Below are positions 22,870 through 32,117 of a stretch of DNA of 43,382 nucleotides, piece after piece. The notes under the pieces were generated by a model that was given only the letters and a program-made list of their open reading frames with translations, had not been told where the DNA came from and ran no database searches. The stretch's first letter is position 1. Each line of letters begins with the position of its first letter. The translations under genes were made by a program, and so were the position numbers. The DNA is from Candidatus Woesearchaeota archaeon CG10_big_fil_rev_8_21_14_0_10_37_12 (lineage in GTDB: Archaea; Nanobdellota; Nanobdellia; Woesearchaeales; ARS49): positions 121,934 through 165,315 of the forward strand of contig PCYA01000012.1 of the NCBI GenBank assembly GCA_002762795.1, read 5' to 3'.

Positions 22870-24990
22870 TTAAGGACTGCCCAAAACAGCCGCAACATCA
22901 ACAATTCGTATTGCAATAAAATTAAACACTATCATCAACAAACCAGCAACCACTACGTACAACACAACGCTTGTCATCAAATTCCTGCCGAGCAAATATC
23001 TTTCTTGCAGTTTATCCATACCATTCTCAATACCATTCGACATGATAGTTAACAAATACACAATCTGAAAAACATACACTCCAACAACAACCTGAAAATA
23101 ATACGTCGGCATGCTATCACCAAAAAATTGTGCAACTTGTGTAAGCTGTCCAGCCTGATCCTGACCAATCGCAGCAATATTCTTAGACAAACTACCAAGA
23201 ATAAAAGTAATCATAGAAGTAATAGCAATCACAACACCAGCAATAACAGGCGTTAAAAACGCAATTTGCGATTTCATATCAGTAATCACATCAGACAACA
23301 AATCCTTCAACCGCTCATCAACCTTATGAATCTCCTTCATATACCGGGAAACACTCAACAACGCCTGAGCAGCAATCTTCGGACCTTTTTTAACAGACTC
23401 AATCAACACCTTCATCGAAGAACGAATAATAGAACTCGGAAAATACAATAAAGCACCAGTTTTCGGACTAAAAATAGCATCCTTAACACTCATACCAAGC
23501 TTGCCAATATTCGTAGCAACCAACTTAAAAAACCTTCCAGAAGTTGTATCCTCCAAAACACCAGCAACCTTCTCAAACGCAACCTCAGCAGGAATACCAT
23601 CGCCCAACCTGTTGCCTAATTGAAATAATGAAGACGCAAACTCATCTTCAAGCTTTTTACCTTCTTCACGAATCTTCACAACATTTTTACTTCGCAACCT
23701 AAAATAAACACCAAATGCAATAGCCAACGCAAAAGGAATAAACAAAGACAATACAGAAGACCACAAACCAAAAGGACCAATAAGACCAACACCCACTTTT
23801 GAACTCTGCTGATAACCAAGCAGATCAAACCCAAAAATAGTAAGCTCAAAATCAGGACTCATGCTATGCAAAATTAATGGAAGAAAGCCTAAAAACAAAA
23901 AGGTACAACCCAAAATGACTGAAATAAAAATTGGATGAATCTGCAACTCAAAAGAACCAATATGAATCAAAATATTCCTATACTTTCTCGTCTCACCAAA
24001 TTCACTAATATCAACCTCGCCGTATCCAGTAGGTCTTTTTGACAAAATACTCCTACCCAATAAATAAACAATAATCGGCAAAGCAATATTATACAACGCT
24101 GCAATATGATACCAACTCACACCCTCCATAAAACTCACAACTAGCGGAAGAATAACTAAACCCAAAATAGGCAGTACAACACCAAGCATATGCAACATCG
24201 TAATAGGACTTTTCAAATTCTGTGCATAATGCAACATCTTCTCATACGTGCCATCCAACATTGAATCAAGCGATTTCTCAAGCAAATTCAAACGACGCTC
24301 ATCACTTGTTTCAAATAAAGAACTCTCAATTAAATGAAATGATTCAACAAACTCCAAATTGTATTTTTTCCAACCAGCCAAATAATGTTCTAACGACTCA
24401 CGAATATTCTCAAACTTACCATTCTCAACATCCCATACGATTTTACGCAAATCCAAACCAAGCGGAGGGCCAAGATGCTCAGACGCAAACTCAATCGCAC
24501 GCTCCAAATTTGAGGTATGACGCATATACGTAACAACATAAAAGATACACAACACCATCTGATTACTACTTTTCATACGCCAAGAACTTGCCAAAAAACC
24601 AGGCAGTTTTTGCAACACAATAATTCCGGTAACACCAATCAAAAAGAAAAACAACGCAAAAAACAAACTATCAAAAATAACTAAAAAGATTAACACACTC
24701 AGCAAAATAAACAAGACAGGCAGTATGATACTCGTTGCAAGCACACCAGCAGGAGAAACCTGCAAATGCGCAGACTCAATAAGCTCCTGCGTTTTCTCTG
24801 CAGTTCCAGGCTTTACTTTTAACTTTAACAAGCGCTCACAAAAACCACACACGTTTTCATAAAAAGTCAAACTCGGAGGAAGCACATCTTTTCTAAATTG
24901 CTGATATTCACGACTAAAAATAACATTCTTATCAGTACCAAGCTCATTCTGCAATCTTTCTTTGTATTTCTCAATCAACTCTTTTTCCAT
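22870..24990 (-). CDS. type II secretion/archaellum-type membrane platform protein (T2SSF, FlaJ/TadC-like)
   Basis: This 706-residue membrane protein has about nine hydrophobic segments grouped around two cytosolic T2SSF-like domains (the first near 'IVWDVENGKFENIRESLEHYL', the second near FASSLFQLGNRLGDGIPAEVAFEKVA...SRYMKEIHKV). This is the inner-membrane rotor or platform on which the secretion ATPase acts in archaella and type IV pili. Its start overlaps the ATPase gene by 16 nt (ATPase first), the usual FlaI-FlaJ order. Confidence 0.85.
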   Translation of the reverse strand: MEKELIEKYKERLQNELGTDKNVIFSREYQQFRKDVLPPSLTFYENVCGFCERLLKLKVKPGTAEKTQELIESAHLQVSPAGVLATSIILPVLFILLSVLIFLVIFDSLFFALFFFLIGVTGIIVLQKLPGFLASSWRMKSSNQMVLCIFYVVTYMRHTSNLERAIEFASEHLGPPLGLDLRKIVWDVENGKFENIRESLEHYLAGWKKYNLEFVESFHLIESSLFETSDERRLNLLEKSLDSMLDGTYEKMLHYAQNLKSPITMLHMLGVVLPILGLVILPLVVSFMEGVSWYHIAALYNIALPIIVYLLGRSILSKRPTGYGEVDISEFGETRKYRNILIHIGSFELQIHPIFISVILGCTFLFLGFLPLILHSMSPDFELTIFGFDLLGYQQSSKVGVGLIGPFGLWSSVLSLFIPFALAIAFGVYFRLRSKNVVKIREEGKKLEDEFASSLFQLGNRLGDGIPAEVAFEKVAGVLEDTTSGRFFKLVATNIGKLGMSVKDAIFSPKTGALLYFPSSIIRSSMKVLIESVKKGPKIAAQALLSVSRYMKEIHKVDERLKDLLSDVITDMKSQIAFLTPVIAGVVIAITSMITFILGSLSKNIAAIGQDQAGQLTQVAQFFGDSMPTYYFQVVVGVYVFQIVYLLTIMSNGIENGMDKLQERYLLGRNLMTSVVLYVVVAGLLMIVFNFIAIRIVDVAAVLGSP

Positions 24991-27230
24991 TTTTTAATTT
25001 CTCTCTCAAGCCAAGCAGACCACTCAAAAAATATTTTATCACTATCAAGCTTCCCTGTTTCCTCACGAACACGCTCTGAAACTCTATGAAACTCATCATT
25101 AGCCATAACATAAAAATCAGCTTCCAACAAATCAAAATTCTTTGAATCATTTGCAACCTTAACCAAACGCTCCTTTAACTTCGCACGCAACAAAATATTA
25201 TCCCAAACAGCATCCCAATCACCCGCCCACTCCTTCACACTACCAGCAATAGCCTTCAATACCTCACTATCACCACGCAACAAACTATCAGTAGGCTGCA
25301 ACTCATCAGTTTCCGGGTCGTATTTGAACAAATCAACAAAACCATTCTCTCTTAGCGGATCATCTTCCCAGTGCTTTCTTACTTCAGTAATCTGAGTAAC
25401 ACGACGCCTCTTATGAATTCCATCAGGACTACGAACAGGATTAGCAACAACAATAACATCAGTAGCCTTAAAACTCGTTCTTGGAACTTTCAAATCATTA
25501 ACCACACGATCAAATACACCATAAGGACTATCACCGTGAATTGTACCAGCAACAACATTCGCAAGCGCACCAACACGCATAGCCTCATACAATGCCTGAG
25601 CCTCTACACTACGTACTTCTCCAACAATCAAACTCGAATCACCCAAACGCAACGTCGTCCTGATACCTTCATCAGCGCTCACTTCATTCGTACCTCTTGT
25701 CATCGCAGACGCAACCTTCATACTCTGAATATTATAATTTAGTTTACGTAATGCGTCGCAGGGGAGTTCGAGCGTATCTTCAATTGTGATAATTCTTGAA
25801 CGACGCATAATCTCAACCATTACACTTCCGAGCAAACTTGTTTTACCAGAACTTCGTGTACCTGCAACTAACAATGTTCTGCTTCCATCAACCAAAAAAC
25901 TTAACACTCCAGCAGCAAGAGAATTAATCATTTTATTGTTAATAAATAACGGCAACGTCCACGGCTTATCACGATGACGACGCAACGCAAACGCCAAACC
26001 AGAAGGATTAAGAGGAGCACTAATAGCAGCAACTCTTGCACGCACATCAGGCAAAATCAACTCTGTATCAAGAATAGGATTAGCTTCATCCAATGGACGA
26101 CCAGAAATCATTCTTAATTTGGATGCCCAACTCTCGCCCTCAGGAACAGTCGGTATGATATTCGTTCGACAATCACCAAATTCGCTATGCACTAAAAACA
26201 TTGGAGAACGACCCATTGGAGAATTGATAGTAACATCCTGCACTTTCTCATCAGCAAGCAATGTTTCAATCAACCCAAAACCAACAGTATAACGCACCAG
26301 CACATCAGCAAGCTCAGCAATCTCCTTAGAACGCAAATGCATACCCCTTTGCGCAGCAAGCTCCTCCAACAAATCACTTCCAACAGACATAAACACTTCA
26401 CGCATCCGCTGCGGATCAACAAACTCAGAACGCTTAGGCTTATGCTCAGACAAAATAGATCTGGCAGCATCAACTAACTCATACTTCTCATACGACAACT
26501 TAAACTCAACAGGAACCAAATGATACAAATATTGAACAGTACCAGGAAGCTGAAAAATTGTAACTTCAGTATTCCCAACCTGATACGCTGCAAGCTCATG
26601 ACCCTCAGCAGGAACAGCAGCCATCAACTTTGTAAACATAAAATCAGGCTTAATCAAAGGGGAGAACAACCTTCTATAAATAGAACGATCACCCAAAGAA
26701 AAACCAGCCAAAAACGGCTGCGCAAGCTGAATTAATTTTGTCTGCTCCAATGACTGAATAACCTGATTCACAAACTGCACATACTTTCGCAAACACAACA
26801 CACCCTCTTGCGAAATAACTCCAGAAGAAACCTGCATTTGTTCATCACGCGCCAAACGCTTAAGCTGCACGTACGCACTAATCGGATCTTCCTTTAAAGC
26901 ACCATACAATATGTTCTGCAATGTTGCAAGTTTTGGAGACACCCAATTTTCACAACCAGAAGAAACTAACGAAAACAAAGCACGATCTTTCACTAATGTT
27001 TTATACAAATGAGCAATCTCACTCATCAACATTGCTTGCGTTTCATCATACTCAATATCACGCTTTTGCACAAACACAATCTGCGTAATTTTCCCCACTT
27101 CAACAAGAATATCAACTAACATACTCATCAATCTTGGTTCATCCTCTAAACTCGGAAAAAACGGAAGGTCTAAACAATTAATACGCAGTATACTTTCGTC
27201 ACCTTCACGAATAATATCATACTTCAACAC
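24975..27230 (-). CDS. type II/IV secretion system ATPase (FlaI/TadA/PilT-like)
   Basis: The C-terminal half is a secretion ATPase: Walker A GTRSSGKT (457-464), Asp box TIEDTLELP (482-490), Walker B GDSSLIVGEVR (530-540) and His box AGTIHGDSPYGVFDRVV (561-577). The N-terminal 300 residues are longer than in FlaI (about 550 aa in total), giving 751 residues. This region probably contains the N-domain plus an additional helical module. It starts at GTG 27230 with GAGGT upstream; a TTG one codon later is an alternative. It powers assembly or retraction of an appendage with the T2SSF protein downstream. Confidence 0.9.
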   Translation of the reverse strand: MLKYDIIREGDESILRINCLDLPFFPSLEDEPRLMSMLVDILVEVGKITQIVFVQKRDIEYDETQAMLMSEIAHLYKTLVKDRALFSLVSSGCENWVSPKLATLQNILYGALKEDPISAYVQLKRLARDEQMQVSSGVISQEGVLCLRKYVQFVNQVIQSLEQTKLIQLAQPFLAGFSLGDRSIYRRLFSPLIKPDFMFTKLMAAVPAEGHELAAYQVGNTEVTIFQLPGTVQYLYHLVPVEFKLSYEKYELVDAARSILSEHKPKRSEFVDPQRMREVFMSVGSDLLEELAAQRGMHLRSKEIAELADVLVRYTVGFGLIETLLADEKVQDVTINSPMGRSPMFLVHSEFGDCRTNIIPTVPEGESWASKLRMISGRPLDEANPILDTELILPDVRARVAAISAPLNPSGLAFALRRHRDKPWTLPLFINNKMINSLAAGVLSFLVDGSRTLLVAGTRSSGKTSLLGSVMVEIMRRSRIITIEDTLELPCDALRKLNYNIQSMKVASAMTRGTNEVSADEGIRTTLRLGDSSLIVGEVRSVEAQALYEAMRVGALANVVAGTIHGDSPYGVFDRVVNDLKVPRTSFKATDVIVVANPVRSPDGIHKRRRVTQITEVRKHWEDDPLRENGFVDLFKYDPETDELQPTDSLLRGDSEVLKAIAGSVKEWAGDWDAVWDNILLRAKLKERLVKVANDSKNFDLLEADFYVMANDEFHRVSERVREETGKLDSDKIFFEWSAWLEREIKKWKKS

Positions 27231-27328
27231 AATACAACCTCTTTTTTGTAACTACTCAAACTAAGTTACGTAAGTTTAATATGTTTTCTTTCTTAAAAAC
27301 AGCCAAGAGAACTATATAAACGTTTACC

Positions 27329-27772
27329 ATGGCAATAGAACACGCAACAAAACCAGAACAAGGAAAACCCGCACCACCCCCACCAATAGATGATGATGAA
27401 ATACGCACACTCACAGCAAGACTGCGTATCAACGAAGAAAGAAACAGCGAACTAAGACGGAAATTACTTGTTGTAGAACAAAACATGCTCACAAACCACA
27501 AACAAGCAACAAACGAAATAAAAACCGTACAACAAGAACTCACAGAACTACGACACACCATGCACATCATAGAAGACAAAATCATGACAGTAATAAAAGA
27601 ACTACGACTAACAGCAAGAAAAGAAGACATACAACTCATAAAAAAATACCTTGAAATTTGGAAGCCAGTCAAATTTGCAACATTAGACAAAGTAGAAGAA
27701 CTCATAGACGAAAAACTACACCCGGGAAAACACAGCGATCACGCACCTCCAAATTATGACAGTCCAAGATAA
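27329..27772 (+). CDS. coiled-coil protein resembling archaellum accessory FlaC/FlaE
   Basis: This 147-residue protein has a Pro-rich N-terminus, a long coiled coil (about 25-85) and a C-terminal segment (KEDIQLIKKYLEIWKPVKFATLDKVEELIDEKL) similar to the FlaC/FlaE-type domain of archaellum ring proteins. It is transcribed divergently from the ATPase. A TATATAAA box lies too close to the ATG (about 13 nt), so the real promoter may be CTTAAAAAC at 27292-27300. Confidence 0.6.
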   Translation: MAIEHATKPEQGKPAPPPPIDDDEIRTLTARLRINEERNSELRRKLLVVEQNMLTNHKQATNEIKTVQQELTELRHTMHIIEDKIMTVIKELRLTARKEDIQLIKKYLEIWKPVKFATLDKVEELIDEKLHPGKHSDHAPPNYDSPR

Positions 27773-27835
27773 CAGGAAACATATAAGAAACTTTTTTATA
27801 TCAGCAAATAATATCAACTATAAAAGAGGTAAAAA

Positions 27836-28879
27836 ATGAAAAAACAATTCTTAATATTCTTTTTAATAACAATAATAACAATAATTTTTGCGACAATCGT
27901 AACTGCACAAATAGTACCACCAAAACTAACCAAGAAAGATACTTGTTATCATCAACACTGGTGTCACAAGGGAGTCGAACCAAACGGAATTGATTCAGCA
28001 ACTTGTTCGCAGGAGTTAATTAATCAAGCATATGATCAAATAGGAGACACAATACCTTCAGGAGCTAACCCTAGTCGCTTCCAAAACGGAAAAACAATTT
28101 CGGAAATTGATGTTAAACATACTCAATACGGAGGAGGAAATCGCTATTGGCTACACCATAATACTTGCGAAAATGCCGAAACAACCACTACGACAGATAG
28201 CGGAACAATATCACAACCAACAACACCAGAAGTCACCACGACTCCACCAGGAAATTCAGGAACAACAAGCACAGGATCAACGTGCACAGAGTGCGCTATT
28301 ATTCACCGATATGCACTTCCCTGCACAGAAGCAGAGCGATACGAACATGTAACTTGCACGGGCTTTACACCAACATTCAAAATTTCAGGTGCCAGTGGCA
28401 ACGCACGTTGTGAACGTTACCAAATTCACAAATGTCCAACACCAACACAAACGTCACCAGGAACAACTGTAACTCCGCCAGCAGATTTAGCAATCAATTG
28501 TCCAAAAGGGGTTTATACGGGGTATGAAACTTGCTTGAACAATTGTGAACCAATGCCGCCAAATACTTGCTGGCAGGTGCCTGAAATTACTCCGATAGGA
28601 GAACCAAGAATATTCAGAGGACACTGCTGGGTATGTGGCATACCGGCAAAAATACCTCCTGTTGCAACAATCGCTTATGGAGGAGAATCACAACAAGAAA
28701 GTCAACAAGATTATTCACAAGAAATTCAAAAAGGATATCAACAGCGCGTTATAGCAGGTCGAGCATTTGCACAACCATACACTGGAAACGGAAACACGTC
28801 ATGGCCCATTATTACAGGAATATTATTGATATTAGCAACAGTATTCTTTGTATATAAATACCACAAACCAAAAAAATAA
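27836..28879 (+). CDS. secreted cysteine-rich, membrane-anchored surface protein
   Basis: This 347-residue protein has an N-terminal signal peptide (about residues 1-24, ending TAQ), a cysteine-rich first domain, a Thr/Ser/Pro-rich linker (about 118-150), a second cysteine-rich part with TCTECAIIH and CWQVPE...HCWVCG, a Gln-rich stretch and a C-terminal membrane helix followed by a KYHKPKK basic tail. It is a type I surface protein of unknown function. AGAGG precedes the ATG by 5 nt. Its position between appendage genes suggests it belongs to the same surface structure. Confidence 0.6.
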   Translation: MKKQFLIFFLITIITIIFATIVTAQIVPPKLTKKDTCYHQHWCHKGVEPNGIDSATCSQELINQAYDQIGDTIPSGANPSRFQNGKTISEIDVKHTQYGGGNRYWLHHNTCENAETTTTTDSGTISQPTTPEVTTTPPGNSGTTSTGSTCTECAIIHRYALPCTEAERYEHVTCTGFTPTFKISGASGNARCERYQIHKCPTPTQTSPGTTVTPPADLAINCPKGVYTGYETCLNNCEPMPPNTCWQVPEITPIGEPRIFRGHCWVCGIPAKIPPVATIAYGGESQQESQQDYSQEIQKGYQQRVIAGRAFAQPYTGNGNTSWPIITGILLILATVFFVYKYHKPKK

Positions 28880-28884
28880 AGTTG

Positions 28885-28923
28885 AGAAGTTTGACTTGAA
28901 TTTTATATTTTTTTTAAACTTCT
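28885..28923 (+). terminator. possible hairpin after the secreted-protein gene
   Basis: AGAAGTTT (28885-28892) pairs with AAACTTCT (28916-28923) around a T-rich loop, 5 nt after the stop codon of the surface-protein gene. It may end that transcript, though T tracts alone usually suffice in archaea. The loop also holds a TATA-like stretch. Confidence 0.35.
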
Positions 28924-28928
28924 ATAAT

Positions 28929-29094
28929 AGTAAATCGCAAAAATACTGGCTTTCTACTTGCAATTTACTAGTTTAGCAAATCTTACAAATGTTCAATAAT
29001 TAATGAGATTTGCCATAAGAAGCACTTTGAATTCGACGGTAAAAAACAACCATGAATAGAATTTGATGCAAAACTATGAATCATTCAAAGTTCT
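28929..29094 (+). ncRNA. repeated structured RNA element (copy 3)
   Basis: Three consecutive stems are visible: TAGTAAAT-C-GCAA with TTGC-A-ATTTACTA (28928-28940 with 28958-28970), GCAAATCT with AGATTTGC (hairpin A, 28976-28983 with 29006-29013), and ACTTTGAAT with ATTCAAAGT (hairpin B, 29024-29032 with 29083-29091). TCGACGGTAAAA follows the 5' arm of B. From about 28963 on, it is similar to the copy at 3770-3904. A TATA-like TTTTATATTTT (28901-28911) would start transcription near 28930, giving an RNA of about 165 nt. No ORF is present. Confidence 0.55.
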
Positions 29095-29160
29095 CTTTTC
29101 AAAAAAAGACCAAACGTTTAAAAATAACAACACTATTTAACCTTAAAAAGAGCTGATACT

Positions 29161-29853
29161 GTGGCAATCCTAGACTTATTCAAAAAGAAAGACCCATTTG
29201 CAGACTTAAAAAACCAACCAGAACCAAAAATGCAACACACAATCATGAAACCACGAGCACCATCACCAGGAGAAATACCAATCACACAAGTGTCTCAGTT
29301 ACAATCACAAGGACTAACAAACAATCAAATCGTACAAACACTACAAAGACAAGGATATCAACCAACACAAATATATGATGCATTAGCACAAAGCGAAGCA
29401 AAACAAAACATCGAACCATACAGTCCAGAACCACAACAAAAACAACCACCAGAAAACTACGAAAATTATTTGCAGCCGCCAGAACAACCACCAAGCATCT
29501 TACCACCTAAACGAACACAAATGCAACACCCAGACTCAGAAGCATTAGTAGAACAAATCGTCGAAGAAAAATGGTCATTAATACAAAAAGAACTATCAAA
29601 AATTACAGAATGGAAAAACGAAATAAACAGCAAAACAGACAAACTCGAGCAAAACATCACAGACATACGATCAGACCTCGAAGGATTACACAAAGCAATA
29701 TTATCAAGAGTAAACGACTACGACAAAACCCTCATGGACGTAGGAACAGAAATCAAAGCAATGGAAAAAGTATTCCAAGATGTACTGCCAGAATTGACCA
29801 GCAATGTACAAGAATTGTCCAGAGTTACAAAAGGGATAAAAAGTAAACAGTAA
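29161..29853 (+). CDS. Pro/Gln-rich coiled-coil protein, 230 aa
   Basis: Starts at GTG 29161, with a TATA box (CTATTTAAC, 29133-29141) about 24 nt upstream, so it is leaderless. Three parts are visible: a basic N-terminus, a small helical UBA/CUE-like segment (LQSQGLTNNQIVQTLQRQGY...IYDALAQ, about 47-80), a disordered Pro/Gln-rich region, and a C-terminal coiled coil (about 140-225). The function is unknown. Its place between appendage ATPase and membrane-protein operons suggests a structural or adaptor role. Confidence 0.55.
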   Translation: MAILDLFKKKDPFADLKNQPEPKMQHTIMKPRAPSPGEIPITQVSQLQSQGLTNNQIVQTLQRQGYQPTQIYDALAQSEAKQNIEPYSPEPQQKQPPENYENYLQPPEQPPSILPPKRTQMQHPDSEALVEQIVEEKWSLIQKELSKITEWKNEINSKTDKLEQNITDIRSDLEGLHKAILSRVNDYDKTLMDVGTEIKAMEKVFQDVLPELTSNVQELSRVTKGIKSKQ

Positions 29854-29989
29854 TCAGTATGCTGTAGGTGGTTCGTGGTTTCTAGTTGATGGTTAAAATT
29901 GAGAGACGGATTAAATTCAGAACTAAAATCAGGAGACGAAAACTCAATTCCTAATTTTGATAAGATTTGGAAACAAAAGCATCAATTTT

Positions 29990-30625
29990 TTACTTAACTT
30001 GCTCACCCAAAAATTTCACAGTAAACATTGCAATAAGTAAAACCAACACTAAACCCAGAACTTTAGGATGAAACAACGTCTGAAAAAAATCATACTCTTT
30101 CTCAACAACACTAACACGTCTACCCTGAGAATCATACCTGTAAGAAACATCTCGTGCACCACCTGAAGTATACTCTTTATGGTCAGTCGTACCATAAGCA
30201 CTCACATTCCCATCTGCCAACTGCTCCAAACCACCAGTCTCCTCATTCAACACCGAAAAAAACGAACCAAGACCAATAATCAACATAATAGCCATAACCC
30301 AAGTACCAACACCAAACTTATCATCACTAACAAACGCAGTAACTGCTTTCTGATCAATACCCAAAGCCATATACGCCAAAATCATCAATGTAGCAAAAAT
30401 AATAAACAAAACAAACCAAGGAGCCATCAAACTAATAGTCTTCATAGCAATCTTAGAAAACAAAGTCATAATTGCACACAAAGTAGCAATCATCGCAGCC
30501 CAACCCTGCTTATCCTTAAAAAAATCAGTACGAGCAAGAATAGCATATACGAGCACAAGAACTAACAAAAACGGGAAAATCCCACTAAATTGCTCCAGTG
30601 CTCCAAGATCCAATAACGTAGCCAT
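29990..30625 (-). CDS. small multi-pass membrane protein (paralogue A)
   Basis: This is a 211-residue protein with about five hydrophobic helices, including a C-terminal one (VLGLVLVLLIAMFTVKFL). The N-terminus (GIFPFLLVLVLVYAILARTDFFKD) has the same pattern as the proteins at 31462-32022 (LLPFLLVFTVMFAILERTKLFG) and 30846-31448 (LLPFVLISLIIFAALQKIKLFK), pointing to a paralogous family. Last gene of a four-gene minus-strand operon; its start follows the 72-aa gene by 2 nt. Confidence 0.65.
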   Translation of the reverse strand: MATLLDLGALEQFSGIFPFLLVLVLVYAILARTDFFKDKQGWAAMIATLCAIMTLFSKIAMKTISLMAPWFVLFIIFATLMILAYMALGIDQKAVTAFVSDDKFGVGTWVMAIMLIIGLGSFFSVLNEETGGLEQLADGNVSAYGTTDHKEYTSGGARDVSYRYDSQGRRVSVVEKEYDFFQTLFHPKVLGLVLVLLIAMFTVKFLGEQVK

Positions 30626-30627
30626 TT

Positions 30628-30846
30628 TTATTCAGGACGTAAAATCACATAGCCAACCAAACCAAGTACTAATACAACGATCAAAAAGATTTGTGCAAGC
30701 GGATCATTCAATATGCCGCCGCCAGGGATACCGCCAGCAATAGCAATTAATGCTATCGCTAACAAAAAACCAAGCACAATAAAAACAAACAAATGCCTCA
30801 AACGAGGCGGTAAACTTGCTTCCTGCATCATATGTTTTTGTGCCAC
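30628..30846 (-). CDS. small two-helix membrane protein, 72 aa
   Basis: Starts at GTG 30846, overlapping the stop of the upstream gene by 1 nt (TAGTG). It has a basic N-terminus and two hydrophobic helices (HLFVFIVLGFLLAIALIAIA and IFLIVVLVLGLVGYVIL) joined by a Gly/Pro-rich turn. No known family is recognised. It is part of the four-gene membrane operon. Confidence 0.6.
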   Translation of the reverse strand: MAQKHMMQEASLPPRLRHLFVFIVLGFLLAIALIAIAGGIPGGGILNDPLAQIFLIVVLVLGLVGYVILRPE

Positions 30847-31448
30847 TAGTTACCACCTTTGAACAATTTTATTAGCTTATCAAGTGCAGAATCTTCACCC
30901 TCACCAGCTCCAAACAAAAATGCAATTAACACAATAATTACAAGAGCTATCAGAATCGCACTCAATACATACGGATCAGTCAACCAATCAAAATCAAACG
31001 GACCAATATCAGGCAAAGCTGAACCAAGCGCAGGCAAAATAACATAAATCAAAAACACACCAATTGCAACAATCATAAAAGGAATAGTAAACCATTTCGA
31101 CGCACTGCCAAACGGCAAACCAATCAACACTAACACAGCAAAAATAATAGTCAATAAAACAGCAGTACTAGGCAAAAACTGATACATCATCAGAATAGGA
31201 TTCGCATTTTGTGGATACAAATTTGCAAGATGAGGCACAACAATCATCGCAGAAACAACCAAAGCAAGCAAACCATTAATTTTTTTGTCAGGCTTGTCTT
31301 CTCCTTTTTTGAATAACTTAATCTTCTGCAACGCAGCAAAAATAATTAATGAAATTAGAACAAACGGCAACAAACCATCAGTCACCCGTAACTCAATAAG
31401 AGCACGCGCAAAATCACTCTGTCCTGACGCAAAAAACTGAAATATCAT
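30846..31448 (-). CDS. small multi-pass membrane protein (paralogue B)
   Basis: This 200-residue protein has about five hydrophobic helices and shares the N-terminal pattern of the operon family (DGLLPFVLISLIIFAALQKI...INGLLALVVSAMIVV). Ends with a basic segment (LDKLIKLFKGGN). GGAGG lies 5 nt before its ATG. Second gene of the operon. Confidence 0.65.
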   Translation of the reverse strand: MIFQFFASGQSDFARALIELRVTDGLLPFVLISLIIFAALQKIKLFKKGEDKPDKKINGLLALVVSAMIVVPHLANLYPQNANPILMMYQFLPSTAVLLTIIFAVLVLIGLPFGSASKWFTIPFMIVAIGVFLIYVILPALGSALPDIGPFDFDWLTDPYVLSAILIALVIIVLIAFLFGAGEGEDSALDKLIKLFKGGN

Positions 31449-31461
31449 GTTAACCTCCTTT

Positions 31462-32022
31462 TTACTCCTTGAATTGCATCATCCACACCATATATAAAAT
31501 AACACCGATTATTAAAAGTATCGCTGCAACAGACGTATTTGTATAAAATCCAGACAACCAATTCCAAAATACTTCCAACCAGGTAACTCCTGAATCAGTC
31601 TCAATAGCATCCAAAAAAATGAAAATTAAAGTAATAGCGATAACAACCATAAACCCATGCTTCCAAATACCAGTAAGCGTAATACCCTCCTTATCAATAT
31701 CTGCTGATGAATAAAACGTACCAACCATCATCAAAAAGAACACAATAAGCATCAACAGCACGACAATTTCACTGCTCACTTTCGTAATAGTCTCAACCAA
31801 CTTTGAACTTGCAATAACAAGAAAAGCTACAACAAAACTTACCATCGCATTCAAATTCTTTTTAGTATATTTTTTGTTATCAGAGCCACCTTCAGTGCCA
31901 AAAAGCTTGGTGCGTTCAAGAATAGCAAACATAACTGTAAAAACAAGCAAGAATGGCAGAAGTACATCATAAACTCCAAGTTGTTTAAAAAATATCAACA
32001 CATTGCCTAATACAGTAGCCAT
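31462..32022 (-). CDS. small multi-pass membrane protein (paralogue C)
   Basis: This 186-residue protein has about five hydrophobic segments, beginning with YDVLLPFLLVFTVMFAILER, then KKNLNAMVSFVVAFLVIASS as in paralogue B. First gene of the four-gene membrane operon. A palindromic TATA box (TTTATATAAA, about 32058-32067) is upstream, with GAGG before the ATG. The operon sits next to the pilus-type ATPase and coiled-coil genes and may form a membrane channel or platform for that system. Confidence 0.65.
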   Translation of the reverse strand: MATVLGNVLIFFKQLGVYDVLLPFLLVFTVMFAILERTKLFGTEGGSDNKKYTKKNLNAMVSFVVAFLVIASSKLVETITKVSSEIVVLLMLIVFFLMMVGTFYSSADIDKEGITLTGIWKHGFMVVIAITLIFIFLDAIETDSGVTWLEVFWNWLSGFYTNTSVAAILLIIGVILYMVWMMQFKE

Positions 32023-32117
32023 TCAATAACCTCTTTTTCTTTAAAAACATCAATAGAAGTGTTTATATAAATGTTTTGGTCATAACATTTAAAAACACAT
32101 CCACGATAAACAAAACC

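Noticed and set aside
27313-27320. TATATAAA as promoter of the FlaC-like gene
   Set aside because: It is only about 13 nt before the ATG, which would put the transcription start inside the coding region. No later start codon fits.
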